NCBI RefSeq assembly: GCF_964204645.1
Contig: NC_134029.1
Span: forward strand, 5,465,001 to 5,529,000
Direction: 5' to 3'
DNA from: Tubulanus polymorphus
Lineage: Eukaryota; Nemertea; Palaeonemertea; Tubulaniformes; Tubulanidae
Length of the DNA: 64,000 bases
The notes beneath the pieces are model-generated. The model did not search any database, was not told the DNA's origin, and was given only the letters and a program-made list of their open reading frames with translations. The position numbers and the translations under genes were made by a program. This document shows positions 50,501-64,000 of this stretch, piece by piece. Numbering within the stretch: position 1 is the stretch's first letter; the number at the start of each line of letters is the position of its first letter.

Positions 50501-51591
50501 GATCAGGAATGAGAAACAAATCACAGTTTTAAAACACCACAATTCATGATTAGGGATCATGTTTGAAGCAAAGTTTAAGCCAGTAACGGAATGCAGTGGT
50601 TGAATTTTAGTACAATTCAATTCAAGTCACTTCATAGCCATATACATGAGATCATTTTCACGTGGCAGAGTAGAATTTTGTCCTCGAACAGATAAACAAT
50701 TAACGATTTGAATCAGTCATTGCTGGCTTCAAATTTGCTTCAAAATCATTACACCTGTTAGAATAGGTAGTCGGCTCAGTTTTAGAATATCAGGTAAACT
50801 AATCTAAGACCAAACGTTTTCTTTAGAGCTTCATTTCCTGTGATTAATCAAATCTACTGTGTGAATTGATAACGGAAACTAATGGATCAACTTCATGCCT
50901 AAGAAAACGTTCGTATTGGGTTATTAGTTACCTAATTTACTAATTGGTTATGCAGCACATGCTTTAGCATTCCTTAGGAAATCATTACAATTTGGCCGTA
51001 GGTAAATATGAACATTGAGGCACCAATTATTTCTCAAAGCACTATGGCTTAATGCATCCTCGATAACTGGGGTTAGTCTTTTAAGCGCAGCGTATGACGT
51101 CACTGCCTGGTGTATAGCGTCACATGTCATTTCCTGCTGCGGAAATTCGTCTAGTAGATCATGGAGCATATCTTTATATAAAGTTCAGGAATTTCATCAG
51201 CGAACGGGATTGACATGTGGCCTAATAAGAGCTAAGAACCGAACTGTACTAAAATGTAAGAAATTTGGATCATGAGAACTTCATGATTATTTACAACGGA
51301 CTGAAACCTGAGTACAGAACGGTTCTTGGGTTCCTATGTCGACTATAGATGGGGTACTGTACGCTATGAGGTTATGATATAGATGTTTTAATGAGAATAT
51401 ATCTACGAGGGTTCCATGCCAGTTTTACCTCTTTTGAGTGAGGGTCGTGTGATTCCACCTAGATATACAAATAAAAACAAAATCAAACATATACATTGCG
51501 ACAAGAAGATCCTCATCGTCTGCCGATGGTGGATACGGATATAATCAGAATATCTACATTTTTGAATGGAAGCGATGACTAAGGTGACTAT

Positions 51592-53355
51592 AATAAACCA
51601 TTTTACAGTTGCTAGCCGCCATTTTGTTAGGGTACTTTTGTCCCGTATTGTTGGGTCATTTTTTTCTATTTTTTAAAAACTGTCCGTGATGTGTGTTGTA
51701 TCATATTTCATCTGTCCATGGATGGATTTTGACAACTTCAGCAACATTCAAACTGCGTGAATCTCTAGTTTTCAGTTATGTAAAAATAATTTCTCAAATT
51801 TACAACAATGCGACATGAGAGCGATATAAAAATCGGTGGTCAGTTTTTGCCGTGCGCATAGAAATCAAGGGTACTGAACTTTGAAGTTCGTTATTTTCAG
51901 AAATAATTTTCTAAAAAATCCTAGCATTTCAAGAACTGTGCGCATAAATGCCCCCTTTCAGGTGAACTTTGAAATTTTAAGATATCTTGCCTAGTTTTTT
52001 TTCTATGGCACTTTAACTGCAGCGCGTGTATTGTCATTCCGAGATTCGGCGCTGTTTTCTTTGCGTGTATTTCAGTATATGGGTGTTATTTTTTCACTTT
52101 TACTACACTTGTCTCTACGGAAAATGGTTTTAATTGTTGGTACGAGTATCAGGTTTTAATATTACGTCATTTATGCAATATAATAGATCGAAGACATTAG
52201 AGATGTTGGAGTTAAAGGGATTTTTTTACCAGTTTTAGCAGCGAGACTGAACGGCATTTTGATCACGTATTCGAAGTTGCGCGCGGGAAGAGAATATATG
52301 GGCCTATATTGAGATGGAAGAAGAAAAGAAATATAACACACAAAATCGAGTATGATGACCATTTAAATCAGTAGTCTATCAATAAATTTACATAAAAATC
52401 TACTGAAATTAGATGGATGGAGAAGTGGTCAAAAAGCTGGACAAATGGGTTGGGGCAAATATTCAGCTACTTTCTATGAATACTTTCTATTAAGTACACA
52501 CAAGATTGATTAGATTGGGAAGAAAATATAGGAAAACGTTTTCTTGCTTTGGTGGTGACATATCAAGTATCAAGTCCTAATGTCAGACACCGGTGATAAA
52601 AAGTAAAAAGTGACATCTACCATCACAAAAACGCAAGAAGTGTGTGGATTGCATTTACAACAAAAGAGTGATATTTTGGGTTTTCTTGGGTGCATGTACG
52701 TAAGCCTCTGCCTGCTGTAAAAGCGGCTACCAATACAGCCATTACGAACTAGCGCCGGAGAACGGAATACAGTATTAATGCCGTAATATTAAAACCTGAT
52801 ACTCGAACCAACAATTAAAACCATTTTCCGTAGAGACAAGTGTAGTAAAAATGAAAAAATAACGCCCATATACTGAAATACACGCAAAGAAAACAGCGCC
52901 GAATCTCGGAATGACAATACACGCGCTGCAGTTAAAGTGCCATAGGAAAAAAACTAGGCAAGATATCTTAAAATTTCAAAGTTCACCTGAAAGGGGGCAT
53001 TTATGCGCACAGTTCTTGAAATGCTTGGATTTTTTAGAAAATTATTTCTGAAAATAACAAACTTCAAAGTTCAGTACCCTTGATTTCTATGCGCACGGCA
53101 AAAACTGACCACCGATTTTTATATTGCTCTCATGTCGCATTGTTGTAAATTTGAGAAATGATTTTTACATAACTGATACTAGAGATTCACGCGGTTTGAA
53201 TGTTGCTGAAGTTGTCAAAATCCATCCATGGACAGATGAAATATGATACAACACGCATCACGGATAGTTTTTAAAAAATAGAAAAAAATGACCCAACAAT
53301 ACGGGACATAAGTACCCTAACAAAATGGCGGCTAGCAACTGTAAAATGGTTTATT
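51592..53355. mobile_element. large foldback: 575-bp near-identical inverted arms around a 615-bp centre
   Basis: The left arm 51592-52166 and right arm 52782-53355 are reverse complements with very few mismatches where I compared them. The outer ends read AATAAACCATTTTACAG and the inner ends GGTTTTAATATTACG; only one mismatch appears in the outermost 65 bp. The 615-bp centre (52167-52781) is unrelated and has no clear coding frame. No transposase or target duplication was found. It is either a foldback transposon or two copies of one element inserted head to head. The similarity implies recent origin or gene conversion. Confidence 0.85.
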
Positions 53356-56300
53356 GGTTCATATACGAGGTTTTGCAGCAAACTGACAAATGAGAAAAAT
53401 ATGAAAACTTTACTTAACCATTTCTTAATGCTTCCTGTTCAAAATAGAATATTCTGATAACCGGTACAGACTTTTAGGTGTCTAGAATAGCATTTCCAGT
53501 GCAAAGAACAAGGATTTGGAACATTTTTCAGTGACATTTAACACTAAACTTCGAAAAAGAAAAGAACTTTTTGACCATCAAAGATCAAAGAATTACAGCA
53601 ATGGTTAAGAAATTAGGGTCAACCGAATCGCCAGTCAATTAGAAAACTCGCCAACTCAATAAGAGACCAAACACCAATCGATCATCGATCTTTATTTTTA
53701 CGCGAAAAAGTGCAACAGACCGGGAAAATTACGTCCAGATTTATGGAAATAAGAAAAAAGACATCCGGCGACCACTGGCAAAAAATCTATATCAATTCAG
53801 CACAGAAGTCTTCACTCGCGTGCCCTTGCGTCAACACAGAATACAGTTAATGGTCTTTCGACGGCGTGTAAAGTATTTGTTCAGCAAATTGTAAATGCCA
53901 GATACAAATAGATGCTACATTAGTAGTAGCCGACATCAGATATGCCTCGCCAGCTATGATTGACTGAAATGAGAGACGCGAAATGACTGATAATCCACAC
54001 GCGGATAATTCGCCACACATTCTGTTGCTTTTATGGTTATGCCAAATTTTCCCGATGATCGTCCATGATTCTAGATGCGGCTACATACCATCTCATTCTG
54101 GTCCAAGAAATAAAGAGATTCGTATATAAACCGTGACAATCGCCAAACCGCAAACCTCTTTAAGTCTACCGCACATAATGGAGTTGCAGCAATGATATCT
54201 ATCCGTGATCAGCAAAGACAAATACTGAGAAAAACCGGGAATTTTGCTCTCAAGCAGGCGAAATATCAGCTAATGAATTGTCTAACAGTACGTTAGTTCA
54301 CAAGTATATACACGCGCGCTACTGCTGCATCAGCTTAGAAGACATTAATCGCATTAGCAGTCCGATAGTAGTTAAACACGTCAATTGGTTTAAATTTATC
54401 TTTATTTCATTCGATTAACCCCGACATTACGATTAACCCAACCGCTTTATTTCAGGCTCTATCACTTTATCAAGCTAGTAAGGATGTATATATGTATACA
54501 CCGCGCATACCTCAGGGAAACGTTAGGTTTTAACTGGGTAAAAATGCAAATATGAAATAACCTGGGAACAATAATCTTTAATATGCAAATAAATTCATGC
54601 GTGCATCATCGCCATTTCCCATTTAGGTGCCTTGTAGTTGGCGTCTTGTAAATATGATGCGATTCTGACGGGCTGAAATTTTGTACATACTCGTATTTTA
54701 GAATTTGTAAGTCTTTTGGTGTTACGCACTTTTATACAATGACGACTGAAATTCGAGAAACCATAGATGAAGAAACTTTCTTTCAAGTGTACCGTTCACC
54801 AAGAACCTTAGTGTCTGATGTACCACAGTGGTTACATTTTAGGATCGTAGAGCAACGTAGATCACTCTGGAGACAACCACTGCCAGGACTGGGAGAAGTA
54901 TACCGATGTATCTATCGTCGAAAAAGATTTATCTGATATACTGTATATATCTGCGTGTGGGAATCTGATGATATCATTATATTACCCAGGATATGGTCTC
55001 TGCCATCTAGTATATATAGTTCTAGTTACCCGCAGCCAATATTGCATATCTGATCTAATACGACAGGTTATCGTAAAGAAGTTTTGTAACAAATTCACCA
55101 AAGATAACTTAACTATATCGAATAAATTGTCTACCATCGGCATCTTCGTGTTTTTATCATATTGCTGGTCTTTTGGGCTAGACTGGAAATGACCTGAGTT
55201 TTCTAAGCACCATGCATGCCATACACAAGTGAAGAGGATGTTAATGGTCATACTCATCGTCGTGAAGATTCATGCACTCAATAAGGACTTCACGAAAACA
55301 TTGATACCGACAACGAGGAAATATTTGTATCATTCCAATATCGTAATCCGGAAACCGTGAAACGAGATATCTAGAAATAATTGACATGTTTTGCCAATGG
55401 GTGCTGATTTGCCGTCAACGAAGTGACGCCAAAAACTGACAACTTAGTCATTCGCGGATCCCTTCGGAAGCTAAAGACGTGAGGCGTGGTAATAAACTAG
55501 TGACCTAACCAGTGACCTCACTATACACCATCATCAATCATATATTGGGATAGATTTCTATATTAGATTTCTGTCTGTCGCAGAAAGAAAAGTAATATGT
55601 TCGTTAAAGGAATGTGACCATTCCGATCGAATTGTCAAAGGGATTCGCAATTTGTACGCAACGGCGACTTAACATCGACAGCAAACTGAAACGTATCGCT
55701 TAATCTGCATAAGATGGGTTCGAATCCTTTTATTTACGCCCGCTCTACCAAATATTCATCTATCATCATATTAGCGCAGTACTGGTTACAGGCTGTTTTC
55801 AATGACGTCGAACAAATATAAACATATATGACTCGTCCTTTTTCCTCATTACTAATGCAATCCTTAGTAAAATATCGAAATATCGATGAACGATGAATCA
55901 AGTGTTGACACAAGTGTGGACGCGCGCTTTGTTTAAGTCTCGTCTGCATAACGTAGTTCAAATTTGAAATCGAATTATCTTCGGGAGGACACAACCCTGG
56001 ATATCGGTATACAATATTTCTAAAATCATTTAGAAGTGACGTATTGAATGAAGTCTACAAAATGTGCGCGAGTGTTTGGTTGTAGAGTTTAAGGGTGGAG
56101 TCAAAATAGTGATGATATTTAATTAATCATTTTTCAAAACCTTCCTAAACTATATTTCACTCTATGTTTAGTAAAATCGAATTAGATTTTCGGGGATGCT
56201 TTGAAAATCTGAAGAAAGGTATTATCAACATTTTGATGGTGCCAAAACACCTCAGCGCATATTATTCGAACAGTCGAAGTCACCGCACGTCCAAATAGCA

Positions 56301-59300
56301 TTCATTTTGTACGCAGACAACACCCTCACCCACGGCGGCATCAGCAACACATAATAATCAATCGCAGCATATTGTAAACATATCTAATAACATCAAATAC
56401 TGATGGGCAAATCAAGATGAATTCTGCAGATTCTAATTACTCGTAAAACGTCATGTATAGATATACTAAAGCTGAAAAATATTATACGTAGATTAGCGTA
56501 TTTGATAGATAATTCCAATCCTAGACGATAATGAAATTAGACGCTGATACATCTATGTGGCTCAAAACAAAATTATCCAAATACTTATCTGATAAAAAAA
56601 GAGCGTGGTTTATAATGTTGCGCTGAGTCTGAATGACTCTAGACGCGGGATCATGGTACATCGTTTATTGTTTACACCAAGGCCAAGGGTTTCTCTTTTA
56701 CTATACGGCGAATATGATCTTTACCTCCTCTTGTTGAAATTCATCATGGCATCAGTAATAATGACACTATATATCTCAATTATTTGCCGTATGAAAATGT
56801 TTGATTTATCGGCCTAACTGGTGAATATGGCGCGTATAGCTGCATCGCTAGGCTACATACAGTGATATAAATGTAAAAAATGTCCGAGAGAAATTAAGCG
56901 CGATATTTGCGAGCCATCCGCCATATGCCATCTAAATTTCATGATCAGACTGAATCGTTCCTACCAAACCGACCGTAAACGAGATCGGCGGAACACCAGT
57001 GGCATACACGTCGCATCAACACCAGGCAGGATACCGGTAAATTGATGGGGCTTTTTGTTGATGTTTGAAAATCTGATTAATGAAGGATTTATAGACGGAG
57101 ATAAAAGGTCCACGACTACTGATGAAAACCCGTAGTCGTCGCCCACACCCTTGACGGAATCACTTGTTATTTGAAAATCCAGATTATTTCACATCAAATC
57201 GAATTTCGAAGCTTGAGCTCGATTTCAATAGATTCAAACTCACTAACTTCGCCTCATCGACCTATTCCATTATGAAACATTCTTCGTCTTGGATAGACAT
57301 TAACTCGTCGATTTTTACATTAAATTCCGATTCGTTGCCGTAATTGATGTTGACTTAGAAGACTCTTGCTGTCACTGATTGTAACACGTTTTAAGAGCTC
57401 CTTAGTATTATGCCATCTCAACGAAACAGCATTCCTGGCGTCATTCATCGACTAATACAACGACTTTCATATCAATGATGATTTTCATATCATTTCATCG
57501 GCTGATTCGAATAGCCGTGATAAATATAAAAGTAAAAAATCGATCTCAAAAGCAGTGATGCATAGGAAAAGACCTGGGAGGGGCATTTTGCGAAATGACT
57601 TAACAGTTCATTCGACTTCAGTATTGTGTTATTATGACTAATTCGGTGATCGTTCCCTGGTTTATGTGTTTATAGTTATGGAATAAGTCTGCATCTATTT
57701 TTTGCCGTTGTTCATTAATGTAACCACGGAAAAAGGATTGGGTCGTGACGGATTGATGAGTCACTGATGATACAACTCGATCTTTATTTAGGATTTATGA
57801 TGACACGTAGTGTTAATTTGAATTAATTCACATCGTGGATTTTCGAAGAACTTTCTATAAACACATTTTTCGTAGAAAGTAATCCAAGAAAGCTATGGCT
57901 TTTAGAACGCGCGGCGTATCTTGTCAAGTCTCGTTCTATTGCCGGATATTTTTCGCCGTAACTCGATTTAGTGAAGTTGACGTAGCTCTCGGCAGACTAT
58001 TGTCGCTAGTTGTCATAGTCTCGACGGCCTCGGGCATTTCAGGAACCGTTACAGCCATTAACACTTGTACAAGACTCAGGATATGAAAGAGCTGCAAATT
58101 CACCAGCCTTTCCTGTCTCATTTTCTAGAAACACTTTCTTTTACAATTAGATTGTCTGCAGGCGAAGAAAAGGTATCTTACGCACACACAATGTCACAGT
58201 ATCGCTCGTTCGCTTCAGGCTGAGCTAGTTGTCTGGGTGCTGAATCTTGTAATACACGATAGCGTTTTAATTAAGTATCCTTCGGAGTAAAAGCTTCTAT
58301 TTTTTCATCTTCCATTCACTTATCTTAAAACGGTGGCAGCGGGGATATAACAGGTCTTTTATGATGGAAGTTAGCTTCTTTCAAGATCTTTTCCGAACAA
58401 AAATCTTTTCAGCACGCTTCACCAAGTGCATCACAGTGCAGGAGAGGTGCAGTTCGCGAAGAGGCTGGCCAGCAATAGGCCCACTGTGGACACTGTCGCA
58501 TCGGTTATACATACACCCATCGCAATCTTGTTCTTGTTTCCCAGGAACCTAGCTTTATCATTCATATTAGATTTGTATAGTAGAATGCTCATCAGCAACC
58601 CGCGCTAATAATAAAGTCCGTAGTAGCATTAACATACCCCTCTGGGAATCAGTGACTTTGAACAGCTATGTAACAGATGACTACCAATCGAGAATGTGTG
58701 TTTGTTCTGTGTCCATCGTAAATATGATATCCAGATAATCCTATTGATGAGCGACGGGTTTCTGGCAGGAATCTCGGCCGACCAGAACTAACGATGGTTA
58801 AACCCTGCGATACGATTTACTGCGAACAGAACCATTGAATCGTGACAGAATGGGATATGGTACATGTCATCAGTGTTGGCTATATCTGTATATAAATCAT
58901 GTCGAAGATTTCGAATACAGTAAAAATCAGTGAACAAGAAAATCAACGTGAGATATCTCTGATATCGTTCAGGAGGCCGAGTAGTTGCTTGCATCTAATC
59001 CATCGTCGTAGTACAACCGGCACGTTATTGCCATTCTCAACCCAGGCAAAATGATCGTTAAGTCAGTTGCACATTTTTGGTCTGCGTCGTCTTCCTTTAT
59101 TGGCGCGTGACGGGAAATAGTAATAACTAAAATACAGACTAATAAAAAATGTGACTCGTGCTTAATCAAAGCTAGATTCGTCAGAGTTATTTTAAATCGA
59201 ATCTTCGTTTCTCCATCTCATGATCCTCATTCGAGTAATTAGATTCTTCAGAGTCGGTGAGTGAAATAAATGTGTATAACGATTAGCTGCCGAGTGGGCC

Positions 59301-62300
59301 TGGAATGAACCTGGTTTTCTATTTATAATATCAACGCGGGTGACACGTGCCTGCAAATGACGGCAGAAAATCCGATGGTCGCTAATCGTTCATAAGCAGT
59401 TACCGGTAACAGGCTGTCACAAGAAGCAAGCCACTTGCGGCGTTACTTGTCAATGACGTCATGCCGCTTCCTGTTGATTGCCAATCATTACGGTAGACTA
59501 TTACTTGTAGGTTACAGATGGTCTATTCTCACACTGGTTGGTTGGTTGCAGGTCGACGGTACTGCGCGCGTGTCGAGCTGTCTTGTTAGACACTCCGACA
59601 AATTCGCTTAGTACTTGATTAAGCCGTCAATCGGTCATTAGGTGGATACTTTTCATCGAAACACGGCATCTCAGTTGCGTGAACTATAAATCTATTTCTA
59701 TTTTTTCTCGGGTACCCAACAATCCATGCTTAAACGAAACATGAGGATTCGGTTCCCTGCCTTCCCGTTGAGATTAGCCCTTTTCGCTAGACAGATGTCA
59801 TCATTCCAGTAGATTTGACACTCATCCCATCAGAAAAAGCCATTTTTTAGATGGACTTCTTCAAAAATCTCTAACACAGTGTGGTTGCGTCCTTCATTTC
59901 CGTATCACATCCGTTTTGCCTTCATCCAGTTCGTGTTGAAATTTTGCTTACATATATCTGATGAAGTCATTCGTATTCAAGCCGTCAGAAAATTGTCTTC
60001 ATCAATTAGAAGAACATATGTTAATCTTTAGTGCGATATAGAAATCATTATCAGATAAATCAATGTGCAAGACAGCGTGAATAATCAGATTAAAGAACAC
60101 TTAGAGCCTATTTTGCACGTGAAGAGATGTCAAATACACTTGCTTAACGCTCCAATCAAGTGATACAGCCAATTTTCTGAATATCATCTCCGTATTCTGA
60201 TTTTATATAAAAGTGCCAGTCCTAGAACCAAGAGTTGCCATTCCATTACTATGATGGACTTAGGGACTGATACATACTTGTGCCAGAAAAGGTCTTGATT
60301 TAAATAGCTACCATAAATTATTCAACGTAATTGAAATCCTCGTGGAGCTTAATCGAATTTAATTCCCTATCCATGATACTATCATCAAATATTCCTTTTT
60401 CTACAAGTCTCTTTGTAACTAGATATTGACTGGACAACATTTTTCGCCCAAATCCTACAAGCAAATATTCTTTCGGAGTTGGTAAAAACTTAACCACGTC
60501 AATTACCACAACAGAACATAACGGTCGTAGTTTGAATTTCACGGAAAATTACCCGTAAATTGCTTGTATCAGCTTTCAGTTTATGTTGTAGGACGGTTAT
60601 TTCCGCTCGCTGTTCTCGTTTTTCACTACAGCAATTTGTTTTGATTAAATGAACAAAATACCTGAGAATATAACCACGAGAACCGCCATCGATTTTCAAA
60701 ACAGCATCTGTACGGATGCAAGCCTGTCCTCAGCTATATTGATCACGCTGTCACAAACTGTCAGGGGACTCCATTTTCACAAAATATCAGCTCCGATATT
60801 TCTTAACGGCTGCAGGCAGACGAGCGAATGTTTTCAGCATATTCAAGATTCATCTTTAGCCGTCATTCTGAGTTCTAAGGGAAATACCAATAATATCTGT
60901 ATTCAATTCAACAAAATGTCAGACGTTTCTAGGAATGGCATTTTGGAGCTACAATTTTGATGTTCATCCCCAACCTATATCCGACTAAGTCCAGTGGGTA
61001 CAAATGAGCAAAAATGCCGAATCTAGGTCTCGAAAAAAGATGATCGAAACGTTTATAGATGTTGATATTCTGGACGAGCGTTCAATTTCACGTTTGGATT
61101 AACGAGTATTCCGTTAACCGTAGCCGAACGTAACTGCAGGGATAATGTTCAATTAAGTGGTATAATTGCGTGTCAGTCTCATACTCTCACTCGGCCAGCA
61201 GACGAATTCGCGTCCACTTTCAGTTGGAAGCGCAACTTTTACAGTCAGAAAGCACAGATGAAACGAAATATCATCTGCTTCGATGATCGACAGGTATATA
61301 CTTCTGACTAGCCGCCGGAGGACATCCTCTTAAATCGGGGACTCGAACCCGCAATATAAGTTGTCATTTTCAGTCGTTCTACGAAGAAAATGTGTGGGCG
61401 AAAATATTGATATTGCTTTATGAAATATTCGCAATAGGGACCGATATCTAAATCATAAGTATCACTTGTTAGTGTTTCGTTGACGGCCATTCAAAATACA
61501 TTTACTTCTACATATACAAACTATCTGACAGAAAAACGCTGGAAGTTTTAGGATCAAACAGCAGTTTTATATATGGCTAGAAAATTGAGCCGAAAATAGA
61601 ATGGCTTCTCGAAGATGAGCAGAAACCCTTCCAATCGCTGGCAACAGTTCAAACGACGACGAATATTGAAGCAGTACAAATGAATCCATGCCATGGATGG
61701 ACAACGTGATGAAATCGAGGAAAATAAATTCGGCCTTCGCTGATTTATTCGTATGATTTTACCTACTATGTTGGTCATGGTAAAAATCTGGATCAGTAGT
61801 TGATTTGTTGCAAAAAGAAAGTCTTCAAATATAATATTAATGCATTGTCATATAATAAGTTTATTTCTTCACTAAAGAGATACAATACAGAAATACAGTC
61901 ATCACTATTACATAAAAGAAAAGTTACAGAAAGTACTTCTACACTGTAAAGCGTAGTAAAGAAAAAGGACAAAAAGGGACCCCAAAGGGGGGTATACTTT
62001 TAATGAAAAAAAGCCTAATGCCTAATGCCCTCATTCACCTCGTCATGCACATCAGACATATCTATTTTTTCACCCACGGCTGTCTATCATAGATGAAGTC
62101 AAGAGCGATGAGAAGATGCGCGGAAGTTAAGAATGAAAAATGAAAGGTTTCGATTTTCAGTCAAGATCGCATCGTTAGATTTCATCAAAAATTGAAAATG
62201 GGGGGAAAACGGTCAATATGTTGCGCATATGATATCTTAAATTATTGATTAATTGTCGGCGTATAAGAGTAGAACCATGTTTAAACGAATTGCTAATGAG

Positions 62301-63663
62301 ATTGTGATAGACAGAGCTAGTTAACTTAGCAAAGCTCACATACCTGCGCTGAGCGGTTAAAAGCATAACCTTTGTGCTCTGCAGTAATGCCCGAATAAAA
62401 TCAAGTATTCCTCTTGTGGCTTCATCAATCAACAGGCTCGTTAATCGTAGTAAGATGCCGCTAACAACTCCTCATCGGAGCCTTGTCATTACCTTACAGC
62501 AGTAAGGTTAGCTCTCCAGGGAATAACACCAAAACGGCGGAAATCACACGTTGACTATACCCCTGAAGAATGTCAAGAATGATTTATATTGATCAGACGC
62601 AACATTGCCGGAATATCAGTTGTTCTTTTTCGGCGGACGGAACTCAGCAGGTCGACGAACTATGACCAGGCGGTTGCTGACTATGCCTCCATCAAAATTA
62701 CTGAAGTCGATTATCTCAAAATTACTCGCCGAGAATCTATTGTAGTTGTGCGTCCTTCTTGATACGAAACTGTCGACCTTCTTAATGACGGTTGCTTCAA
62801 CCAACCATGAATTTCTTTAAAGGGAACGAGACAAATCTGCAGCAATTTTACTTTGATCCATCCAAGGGGCCTATCCACGTGGACAGTATCGGCTTTAGCG
62901 AGGATACGGCAACTTTTCACATTTTATACAGATTAACCGACCGAGTGGCAGGTCGATGAGTTTGCATGCTTGTACCCTCATAGATTTCAGATAATCAGAT
63001 GAACTTCTTGGCTGCACACATTGCTTTCCAACGTCAAAGCGACGAACAATTATCGAAGTGTCTGCCGGATCCCAGGGGATCAGAAAAAGTACGATTCATC
63101 TGCGACAAATCCGGTTTACAGCAATAAGAAAAAGAAACTAATACCATTAGTTCGCGGATAAGGGCGATTTTTTATTCCCTCTTTGTTTGCGTATCTACAT
63201 ATACGAAAAACGTCCATAAATATTTAATCATACGAAGATCCTGTTCGGGTCCGTATGGTTGTCGTGTCGCCGAGAAGAGGCTCGGGTCTTATGTCTACTT
63301 GGCTCCAGCGTGCTGCGATCGATGCCGTCCCCAGAGACGACTTGGTCAGCGATTTACATGCGCTACGTTAACCGTTGATGAGAAATAATGTTCGTTATCA
63401 GAGCGGTTACATCTGTCCTCAAATCACTATCCGTATTCCCCAAGGTTCGCAAGAAGCAATAACCTCGCGAAACACTGGCGTTTACTGTGATATTATCTGA
63501 CCCACGTCGAGAATGCCAATCTCTAAAACCACAATTAGTAAATAGTCCGAGTTGCCACCAGTCTTTTATGCGACCATGAAAAAAGCACGAAGCCTTCTAT
63601 CCGAATATGATAATACAACAGCCCGTTCCATAGTTCTTAATACGTCATAATCTGATCAGATTT

Positions 63664-63808
63664 GAAAAAATGAATGCCACAGGCCGAGTGAGTGGGTCAA
63701 TTAGAAAAATGAATACCACGGGCGAGTGAGCGGATCAATTTGAAAAATGAATACCACAAGCGAGTAAGTGGGTCAATTTGAAAAATGAATACCACAGGCG
63801 AGTGGGTC
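63664..63808. repeat. 38-bp tandem repeat, about 3.7 copies
   Basis: The unit GAAAAATGAATACCACAGGC continues with GAGTGAGTGGGTCAATTT. Copies start at 63664 (40 bp because of two single-base insertions), 63704, 63742 and 63780; the last is cut short. Divergence between copies is a few bases. Confidence 0.85.
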
Positions 63809-64000
63809 TTTCTACATTGATGGTGTAGTTTTGGGTCAGTGAAATCTGGAATATGGATATTCGTAAAATTGATATTGAACAACATACAAAAGCATCGAAA
63901 ATTGCCGTGGAATTGAATTCAGAATTATAGGCTATTCCATTCGTGAAAAATGGGAAGCCTCCGGAAGTCACCGACGCAAAACGCAAATTGCCTGGAAACA

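Larger units (their letters stand above)
47554..64000. other. 16 kb without a supported gene (TRPC 5' intron or upstream DNA)
   Basis: I looked on the minus strand for the missing TRPC ankyrin exons (motifs such as NC-D--GR-AL and GDALLHAI) and did not recognise any. The strand pattern suggests a long 5' intron or upstream DNA. Supported contents are the foldback at 51592-53355 and the tandem repeat at 63664-63808. A diverged dispersed repeat is shared by about 48310-48640 and 54800-54900 (AGAACCTTAGTGTCT, GTACCACAG, CCAGGACTGGG in both). Several 60-140 codon open frames here overlap on both strands or lack ATG starts and show no known domain. Confidence 0.5.

Noticed and set aside
50948-51169. 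Minus-strand 73-codon frame considered as a TRPC ankyrin exon
   Set aside because: DAIHQAV resembles an ankyrin helix loosely, but the conserved TRPC motifs are absent and the phase cannot be matched.
58400-59169. Hydrophobic or signal-peptide-like frames around 58.4-59.2 kb
   Set aside because: The 58969-59169 frame begins with TTG, not ATG, and no cleavage or cysteine pattern supports a secreted peptide.
60318-60960. Overlapping open frames on both strands (minus 60318-60699, plus 60649-60960)
   Set aside because: The plus 103-codon frame starts with ATG but has no known domain; the minus frames lack good starts. Possibly decayed transposon sequence.
61331-61400. Minus-strand GCGGGTTCGAGTCCCCG, resembling a tRNA T-arm
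   Set aside because: No acceptor-stem partner or anticodon arm at the expected distance; not a functional tRNA gene.
1-64000. CRISPR arrays, bacterial operons or phage genes
   Set aside because: No spaced direct repeats of CRISPR type; all recognised genes are intron-containing or animal-type nuclear genes.

Overview
This is animal nuclear DNA. It is AT-rich and intron-dense, with GT-AG introns and short coding exons, and none of the gene structure is bacterial or viral. Protein content and repeat style fit an invertebrate bilaterian. A lophotrochozoan such as a mollusc or annelid is my guess, but nothing in the window proves it. I rebuilt four complete genes and one partial gene by joining exons whose phases and splice sites agree.

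Layout. (1) 1-2102: a possible 3' end of an unidentified plus-strand gene, then non-coding DNA. (2) 2103-6897, plus: cytosolic asparaginyl-tRNA synthetase (NARS1), 15 exons, 559 aa; its first intron carries an 873-bp inverted-repeat element. (3) 7734-8873, minus: a KNOP1-like lysine-rich nucleolar protein with a C-terminal SMAP domain, convergent with NARS1. (4) 9723-11322, minus: a 4-exon, 207-aa DUF4291 protein, a family best known from bacteria and fungi. (5) 11718-30448, plus: a 23-exon, 1140-aa Na-K-2Cl cotransporter of the SLC12A1/2 type. Its start codon lies only about 0.4 kb from the DUF4291 start, head to head. (6) 30449-36544: NKCC 3' UTR and intergenic DNA with hairpins and a MITE. 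(7) 36545-47553, minus: ten exons of a TRPC-family cation channel, closest by eye to the insect TRP/TRP-gamma type; 883 codons are seen and the N-terminal ankyrin region is missing. (8) 47554-64000: about 16 kb with no gene I can support. It holds a large foldback structure with 575-bp arms and a 38-bp tandem repeat, and is probably a TRPC 5' intron or upstream DNA.

The genes do not form a pathway. NKCC and TRPC are both plasma-membrane ion transport proteins, NARS1 and KNOP1 are housekeeping genes, and DUF4291 has no assigned function. The most notable items are the animal DUF4291 gene with its apparent shared promoter, the near-identical 575-bp inverted arms at 51.6-53.4 kb, a possible read-through C-terminus in TRPC, and several families of small inverted-repeat elements. 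I found no convincing new multi-gene system.
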